DNA of 39,670 bases from Bacilli bacterium (GTDB lineage: Bacteria > Bacillota_I > Bacilli_A > RFN20 > CAG-288): contig JALCRV010000003.1 of assembly GCA_022652945.1 (NCBI GenBank), positions 152,128-191,797 of the forward strand, written 5' to 3'. This document shows positions 34,590 through 39,670 of this stretch, piece by piece (position 1 is the first letter of the stretch; each line of letters starts with the position of its first letter). The translations under genes and the position numbers were made by a program. The notes below the pieces were generated by a model. That model did no database searches, was not told where the DNA came from, and saw nothing but the letters and a program-made list of their open reading frames with translations.

Positions 34590-36866
34590 ATGCCATTCTT
34601 CAATAAGGCTCAGCAAGTATATCCTTTTGAATTAAAGGATGAGATGAATATCTCTCTTCTTTTTGTTCAGGATTTTTTAAAAGAGACCAATATGACTTTG
34701 ACGATAAGCGGGAATAGCGCCTACCAGGTCTTTCTTAATGGAAATTTAGTCTTATATGGGCCTTCAAAGGCTGCTCATCACGTTTATCGAGTCGATAGCT
34801 TACACTTAGATAAACTGGAAGCAAAGAACCGGTTAGTTATTGTCTTAGCAGGGTATAATTGCTGCAGTTTTGATAGAGTTCTTGAGCCTCCTTTTCTAGC
34901 TGCGGAACTGTCATCTGATGGGATACCTTTTTTCTGGACGGGCAGAGATTTTACTTGTTATAGATTCACTCCTCGCTTGCAGAAAGTCTCGCGTTTCTCC
35001 TATCAAAGATGCTTTTCCGAATCGTATGTTTTTAAGCAGCCTTTTCAAGCTTATAGATATGGGGAAACCCTCGATTACCCTAAATTAAAAGTCTCTCTTC
35101 TTCAGGAGGGGAGATTTATCGCTAAGGGTGTTTGTTTTCCTTTCTTAGCTTTCGAGCCTTTCATTCCTTGTGAAGGAGGGATGGTCGCTTGTAATCCGAA
35201 GAAAAAAGTCTATGAAGACCGCTATATGGTCACCGAATATTTGAAAATCTTCCCGAAAGCGACCTGGGAAGATAATCCTAACGATGAAGTCTCCCGCTTT
35301 AATTACCTTAAAGAGAGAGGAGTCATGAAAGACTGTCAATCCGACTCCTTTTTGACTGTTAGACATCAAGGGGCTAAAACAGGCTTTATTGCCTTTAAAG
35401 CGAAAGTCATTAAAAAAGCTAAGGTCTATGTAGTCTTTGATGAGATTAATTCTTCTTCTGATCCTAAAGAAGCTATCGGGATTACTTTCTACCGCAATAC
35501 CACCCAGAATATTATTTCTTATGAGCTAGCAGAAGGTGAATATAATCTGATTTCCTTTGAGCCTTATACAGCTCAATACATCCGCTTTATTGTTCTTGGT
35601 GGGGAAGTTGAATTCTCACAGATGGGCATGTTCCTTTTAGAAAACAAGGAAGTAAGAAATGCTGTTTTTAGTCTTGAGGATAAGAAGATTGAAGAAGTCT
35701 TAAAAGCCGCTAAGGAGACTTTAGCTCAGAATTCTGTAGATATCTTAACCGACTGTCCTTCCCGTGAAAGAGCGGGTTGGCTTTGCGATTCCTATTTCTC
35801 CTCACGGGCTGAGAAGCTACTGACTGGGAATAATAGAGTCGAAAGAAATTTCCTTGAGAATTTCGCTGATTATGTTCCTAACGGAGATATTCCTGAAGGA
35901 ATGCTGCCGATGTGTTACCCCGCCGATTTTAAAGACCACACCTATATTCCTAACTGGGCGATGTTTTATGTCTTGGAGTTAGATAATTACCTAACGAGAA
36001 ATAACGACCCGGATTTAAAAGAAAAATCGAAGAAGAATATCACGGGTTTGCTGGAGTTTTTTAAGAAATATGAAAATGAAGATGGTCTGCTGGAGAATTT
36101 GGAGAATTGGGTTTTTGTCGAATGGTCTAAAGAAAACGACCCTGAAAGTATCAGCGGAGTCAATTTCCCGTCGAATATGTTATATGGGGCGATGTTAAAG
36201 GCGGCCGGGCGATTACTGGAAGCTAAGGATTTGATAGCTAAAGGCCAAAAAGTCCTGCAGACTGTCGATAAATTGTCTTTTGATGGAGAGTTCTATCACG
36301 ATAACGCCTTAAGAGATAAAAAAGGCAAACTTCAATTGACGGAGCGTATTGGAGAGACTACCCAATATTACGCTTTCTATTTTCAAGCGGCAGATATGGA
36401 AAAACGCCAGGCCCTTTTCCAGACGCTTTTAACTAAGTTTGGACCTTTAAGAGATACGAAGGCGGTTTTTCCTTCTGTCTATCCTTCTAATGTCTTCATC
36501 GGAGATTATCTGCGTTTAGAGATTATGACTCGTTACGGTTTATTTGAAGAAGTCAAAAAAGAAACGATCGATTATTTCTATAAGATGGCCAAACTTACCG
36601 GGACTTTATGGGAACACGATTCCTCTTTTGCTTCTTTGAACCACGGCTTTACCAGCTATATTTTTAATCTGATCTTTTCTTCGCTTACCGGCATTGTTAA
36701 TATCGATTACCTGAAAAAGGAAATCTATGTGAAGAAAATTCAGGCTCAAGGGAACTTTTCCTTCAAGCTTCCTTTAGATAATGACTTTCTTTCCGCTACA
36801 ACGGAAGGCAAAAAGATCAGGCTTCTAGTTCCTGAAGGATATAAAATCATCCGGATTAAAGACTGA
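34590..36866 (+). CDS. GH78-like protein, putative alpha-L-rhamnosidase
   Basis: This protein (758 residues from the ATG) has no signal peptide. The N-terminal region is beta-rich (SGNSAYQVFLNGNLVLYGP). The motif TDCPSRERAGWLCD (387-400) corresponds to the DCPQRDERxGWxGD signature of GH78 alpha-L-rhamnosidases and opens an (alpha/alpha)6 barrel (about 365-680); a C-terminal beta domain follows. It probably removes L-rhamnose or a related sugar from imported oligosaccharides in the cytoplasm. Start: a TTG at 34560 would give 10 more residues and overlap the previous gene by 26 bases; the ATG at 34590 lies 4 bases after that gene's stop codon, with GGAG rather far upstream. It nearly abuts the converging SWIM gene (2-base gap). 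Confidence 0.8.
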   Translation: MPFFNKAQQVYPFELKDEMNISLLFVQDFLKETNMTLTISGNSAYQVFLNGNLVLYGPSKAAHHVYRVDSLHLDKLEAKNRLVIVLAGYNCCSFDRVLEPPFLAAELSSDGIPFFWTGRDFTCYRFTPRLQKVSRFSYQRCFSESYVFKQPFQAYRYGETLDYPKLKVSLLQEGRFIAKGVCFPFLAFEPFIPCEGGMVACNPKKKVYEDRYMVTEYLKIFPKATWEDNPNDEVSRFNYLKERGVMKDCQSDSFLTVRHQGAKTGFIAFKAKVIKKAKVYVVFDEINSSSDPKEAIGITFYRNTTQNIISYELAEGEYNLISFEPYTAQYIRFIVLGGEVEFSQMGMFLLENKEVRNAVFSLEDKKIEEVLKAAKETLAQNSVDILTDCPSRERAGWLCDSYFSSRAEKLLTGNNRVERNFLENFADYVPNGDIPEGMLPMCYPADFKDHTYIPNWAMFYVLELDNYLTRNNDPDLKEKSKKNITGLLEFFKKYENEDGLLENLENWVFVEWSKENDPESISGVNFPSNMLYGAMLKAAGRLLEAKDLIAKGQKVLQTVDKLSFDGEFYHDNALRDKKGKLQLTERIGETTQYYAFYFQAADMEKRQALFQTLLTKFGPLRDTKAVFPSVYPSNVFIGDYLRLEIMTRYGLFEEVKKETIDYFYKMAKLTGTLWEHDSSFASLNHGFTSYIFNLIFSSLTGIVNIDYLKKEIYVKKIQAQGNFSFKLPLDNDFLSATTEGKKIRLLVPEGYKIIRIKD

Positions 36867-36868
36867 TT

Positions 36869-37933
36869 TTAATATTTCTGACGGTATTGATAACTGGTTT
36901 TCTTATATATCTCTTTATTCTTAAAACTGGCGAATATAGAGCGGAATTCTTTTTCTTCGTAACCGAAGAGAAGATAGAAATCCATAAGTTTCTTAAGATA
37001 GTCTTCCTGAACGAACTTTCCCGTAAAAGCCTTTTTACCGGTTGTTCTTTTTTTACTTAGCTTTAAAGCCTTCTGACCTATAAAGGACATAAGCTTCTTC
37101 CTACCGCTTTCTAAAGAAGAACATTTTAAGAGAAAAGGCAGGCATTCTGAGGACGGATTCATATCCTCATCTATAGATAAAGGTAGGACAAGACTTAAAG
37201 CAGAAGGAGTTAATTCTTGAGAGACAGCTAGGCATTTTTCAAATAAAGGAATAAATGATCTTTCTAAAAGAGTCAGGCTGCTTTTAGCTTCCTCCTCCGG
37301 CTTTAAGAAACTGATTTTCTTTAAGATTTCCTCTCCGGTTTTTAACCCCGCTTTGGAAGAATAAGGGGAAGTCACCTGGTTAGTCAGCTCTTTAAGTAAG
37401 ATATTGATTCTTAATTGGAGTTCTTTAACCTGCTCTAAAGTGACTGTTTCTTCCGGGCAGCAGTTTTCCAGGATTCTTTTTATCCACAAAGCGTAATATT
37501 CTTCGTCGAGAGGGAAGTGCTTTTCTTTGATTTTCTCTTTTAAGGTTCCATCGCTTTTCAAGGCTTCCTTCAACCAAGAAAGCAATTCGTTCTTATCCAG
37601 AGAATTAATAAAAGCCTGGATATCAGGTTCTTTAAAAACGTAACCATTCGGTCTATATGGATCGTCTTGAGTTAAAGCGTAAAGCAAAGCGGCCAGATGT
37701 TGACAATTCTTACCTTCTTTTCCTAACTCGCATGAACAACTGCCGTTAACAAAGCTTCCTTTTTCGATTGTGACCTGTGAACGGAAGGATTTCACACCCT
37801 TAATGTCGGCCTTATACATATTGTCCTTCACTTTGATGTTTGTAACCGCGCCATTTTCAAAAAGCGCCTTACCGCTTTCTAAAACGGCTTTGTCGAAGGA
37901 CTTTTTAAAACTGATATTTTGTTTTTTAATCAT
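36869..37933 (-). CDS. SWIM zinc-finger protein
   Basis: The preferred start is the ATG at 37931-37933 (354 residues), with GGAAG 9 bases upstream and a TATACT -10 at 37955-37950. A longer frame from 37984 lacks a ribosome site and runs through that promoter. The N-terminal region has the SWIM motif C66-x-C68-x8-C77-x-H79 (SCSCELGKEGKNCQHLAALLYAL). The remaining helical, Lys/Glu-rich region has no recognisable catalytic motif. SWIM domains bind zinc and occur in proteins interacting with DNA or proteins, often beside SNF2 helicases. No helicase gene is visible here. The function is unknown and no link to the sugar genes is evident. Confidence 0.82.
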   Translation of the reverse strand: MIKKQNISFKKSFDKAVLESGKALFENGAVTNIKVKDNMYKADIKGVKSFRSQVTIEKGSFVNGSCSCELGKEGKNCQHLAALLYALTQDDPYRPNGYVFKEPDIQAFINSLDKNELLSWLKEALKSDGTLKEKIKEKHFPLDEEYYALWIKRILENCCPEETVTLEQVKELQLRINILLKELTNQVTSPYSSKAGLKTGEEILKKISFLKPEEEAKSSLTLLERSFIPLFEKCLAVSQELTPSALSLVLPLSIDEDMNPSSECLPFLLKCSSLESGRKKLMSFIGQKALKLSKKRTTGKKAFTGKFVQEDYLKKLMDFYLLFGYEEKEFRSIFASFKNKEIYKKTSYQYRQKY

Positions 37934-38017
37934 GTTTATTTGCTTCCACAGTATAACATACAGAGCCGAGGACTGAAAAACCATAATTTTATTTATTTTA
38001 TGCAGTTGCTTTCATGG

Positions 38018-38030
38018 TAAAATTCTATAT
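38018..38030 (+). promoter_or_regulatory. Candidate -10 giving a leaderless or near-leaderless transcript
   Basis: TAAAAT at 38018-38023 ends only 7 bases before the ATG at 38031, and no Shine-Dalgarno sequence is present. Transcription would start at or close to the A of the start codon. The -35 is not convincing. Confidence 0.35.
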
Positions 38031-39548
38031 ATGAAAGTCCGTAATATCATCAATTTATTGATTTTAATTGCTTGTTCGGGAGTGATTCTTTGGGAATCCT
38101 GCCAACCTGGAGGCGAATCGGCCGCTCAGAGCGAATATTTAACTGAGCTTTTTGATCCGGGACCAAAAGTTGCCGAGAATATCCTTCCGACTTCTTTATC
38201 AATCCAAGGTCCCACAACTTTATATGTCGGCAAAAGCAATCAATACTCTTTTACGATGACACCTGATAATGTTACAGATTCTAGAGTGGAATGGTCGGTG
38301 GATGATTCAAGTCTAGCCTCCGTTGATTCTTCTAGCGGTCTTTTAAGCGGCCTTAAAGAAGGGACTGTTACTTTAACTGTTTCTTCAGTCCTAACTTCCA
38401 ATATCAAAGCCTCTCTTGCTGTTAATATTTATAATCAGCCTCTGACTCAACTCTCCTTATTTCTTAAATCGGGTGCTGCTTCATTAATAAGGCAAATGAC
38501 AGATTATCTCCAATTCAGTTCAAATAAGAGCGACTTAAAACGTTCCGATCTGATCTTTGAGACTTCCGATCCTAATATCATCAGTCTGGACTCTAATGGT
38601 TATATCCGCGCCCAGGGAATCGGGAAGGCTTCTTTAAAAGCCTCATGTCCGCAATATCCGTCAGTTATTTGCCCTGATCTCGTAATTAGCGTCACCGAAG
38701 GGGATTTCCATCCGGTGACATCTTTAAATGTTTCCACCCCGGAAACCATTTATATCAAGCAAACCTTGGACTATCAAGTTATTTTCAATGATGATGCCTC
38801 GGATAAGACTTTTACTTATACATCTGCTTCGGGTAAGGTTGCTATCTCGGAAAAGAAAATAACCGGCAGCAGAATCGGAGATGAAACGATCACCATTACT
38901 TCCCTTTCCAATCCGACGTACAAAGTTGAAAAGAAAATCGTAATCATTGAAGTCCGGGCAAAGGAAATAATAATTAATAGCTCGAACTTCCAATACGGTA
39001 AAGCATATAAACTTAGTTATACCTTAAAGCCTGATGTCGGAGTACTTCCGATCAGTTATCCAGCTGTGACTTTCTCCTCTTCTGATTCTTCCATCGCTTC
39101 CATCGATAAAGACGGCTACATTACCGGACATAAAAAGGGAATGGTCAATGTCAAAATTGTATGGAATCGAGATCAAGCGATTTCCGCTTCCAAAGCTATC
39201 ACCATAACATCCTTGCAATCTTCCTTTTTCCAAAGGCTTCATCTCATCATCAGAAAATCAGTCGGACATTTTTCAGTCTTCTGTGTAACCGGGATTTTCG
39301 GTTATCTGGTTTTCGAAGATCTGTTCTTCAAAAAGAAACGGATGTGGCTATCCGCTATCGTTTGTTTCGTCTACGGTTTTGCATTAGCGGGGGGTTCGGA
39401 GTTATTGCAGTCTATCACCCCGGGACGCTATTGTGTTTTTAGTGATGTGATGATTGATTCTGGTGGGTTTTTAGCTGGTATTTTGATTACCTGGCTTCTT
39501 CTGTTCTTAATCAGGAAAAGACGAAAGAAAGAAGAAAAGGCAAAATAA
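38031..39548 (+). CDS. VanZ-like membrane protein with inserted Ig-like (BIG2) domains
   Basis: This 505-residue protein has TM helix 1 (about 6-22) followed by ESCQPGGESAAQS, the post-helix-1 motif of VanZ-family proteins (SSQPGxxS...QS). The rest of the VanZ domain resumes only at about 405 (KSVGHFSVFCVTGIFGY, then GGSELLQSITPGRYCVFSDVMIDSGG, the Glu-Gln-PGR-D-N/S-GG pattern) with three more helices. Between them are about four Ig-like modules (about 54-133, 140-222, 230-305, 310-393), at least the first and last of BIG2 type (SLASVDSSSGLLSGLKEGTVTLTV). The insert lies in what should be the external loop. VanZ proteins are linked to glycopeptide resistance and often unknown envelope roles. 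No signal cleavage or LPXTG is seen. Confidence 0.85.
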   Translation: MKVRNIINLLILIACSGVILWESCQPGGESAAQSEYLTELFDPGPKVAENILPTSLSIQGPTTLYVGKSNQYSFTMTPDNVTDSRVEWSVDDSSLASVDSSSGLLSGLKEGTVTLTVSSVLTSNIKASLAVNIYNQPLTQLSLFLKSGAASLIRQMTDYLQFSSNKSDLKRSDLIFETSDPNIISLDSNGYIRAQGIGKASLKASCPQYPSVICPDLVISVTEGDFHPVTSLNVSTPETIYIKQTLDYQVIFNDDASDKTFTYTSASGKVAISEKKITGSRIGDETITITSLSNPTYKVEKKIVIIEVRAKEIIINSSNFQYGKAYKLSYTLKPDVGVLPISYPAVTFSSSDSSIASIDKDGYITGHKKGMVNVKIVWNRDQAISASKAITITSLQSSFFQRLHLIIRKSVGHFSVFCVTGIFGYLVFEDLFFKKKRMWLSAIVCFVYGFALAGGSELLQSITPGRYCVFSDVMIDSGGFLAGILITWLLLFLIRKRRKKEEKAK

Positions 39549-39571
39549 AAAGCGGCTCCTGATCAGTGATG

Positions 39572-39593
39572 TGTACCCCGAATCCTGGACACT
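39572..39593. mobile_element. Possible IS3/IS150-type terminal inverted repeat
   Basis: TGTACCCCGAATCCTGGACA resembles ends of IS150-group insertion sequences, which start TGTA, contain a C-run and finish with GGACA. If real, the element extends off the right edge. No transposase and no second end are visible, so this stays tentative. Confidence 0.35.
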
Positions 39594-39621
39594 ATTGCTA
39601 GCATAATATCACAGTTCGGAC

Positions 39622-39661
39622 ATGGATGCCTCCCTGAATCTAAGGGGAGGCATCCATTTTG
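39622..39661. terminator. Strong intrinsic hairpin/terminator at right edge
   Basis: ATGGATGCCTCCC and GGGAGGCATCCAT form a perfect 13-bp stem with a 10-base loop, followed by TTT-GTCTT. It could end the VanZ-like gene's transcript or be an outward-facing terminator inside an insertion element whose end lies at 39572. Confidence 0.75.
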
Positions 39662-39670
39662 TCTTCTCGC

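Noticed and set aside
37934-37984. Upstream ATG of the SWIM protein giving 17 extra residues
   Set aside because: No ribosome site, and the segment overlaps the probable -10 element; the ATG at 37931-37933 has a GGAAG site.

Overview
The window looks like a carbohydrate-utilisation island from an uncultured gut- or sediment-type member of the Bacillota (Bacilli side, possibly related to Erysipelotrichales, Acholeplasmatales or RF39). The grounds are a moderate GC content, the standard code with TGA as a stop, AGGAGG-type ribosome sites, many lipoproteins with long Ser-rich spacers after the lipobox Cys, no LPXTG anchors, CUT1/Lpl-type sugar importers and CcpA-type cre operators. The taxon is an inference; no rRNA or tRNA gene is present to fix it.

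Layout. (A) 1-4319, minus strand: a PocR-type AraC regulator, then an L-fucose/L-arabinose isomerase-family protein, an FGGY kinase and a class II aldolase cut by the left edge. This is an isomerase-kinase-aldolase route with a direct-repeat operator in front of the isomerase. (B) 4575-17343, plus strand: an AraC regulator, then one long operon with a sugar-binding lipoprotein, two permeases, an (alpha/alpha)-barrel-like lipoprotein, a large TM-anchored surface protein, a glycyl radical enzyme (GRE) activase and a short, unassigned GRE, closed by an intrinsic terminator. (C) 17664-20761: an unusually large ABC ATPase translationally coupled to an RDD membrane protein. (D) 20749-33001: an AraC regulator divergent from an Lpl/Ytc-type importer (permease, permease, binding lipoprotein), followed by two paralogous beta-helix lipoproteins and a carbohydrate-binding-like lipoprotein, then a strong terminator. 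(E) 33080-36866: two enzymes without signal peptides, a GH127-superfamily protein (beta-L-arabinofuranosidase type) and a GH78-like (alpha-L-rhamnosidase type) protein. (F) 36869-39548: a SWIM zinc-finger protein and a VanZ-like protein with Ig-like domains inserted in its first loop. A strong hairpin and a possible IS3/IS150-type end lie at the right edge.

Working model (inference): surface lipoproteins bind and trim a deoxy-sugar or arabinose-containing glycan. Two importers, neither with its own ATPase gene in its operon, take up the products and probably share the ATPase at 17664. Cytoplasmic GH127/GH78-type enzymes release monosaccharides, and the isomerase/kinase/aldolase genes cleave them. 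The GRE acts on an imported or downstream product by an anaerobic radical elimination or lyase reaction. A perfect 20-bp element shared by the ATPase promoter region and the second importer's control region, plus cre-type sites at both, suggests these distant units are co-regulated. The least explained parts are the GRE in a glycan-import operon, the ATPase with two extra coiled-coil-like segments, the 820-aa and 968-aa surface proteins and the VanZ/Ig-like hybrid.
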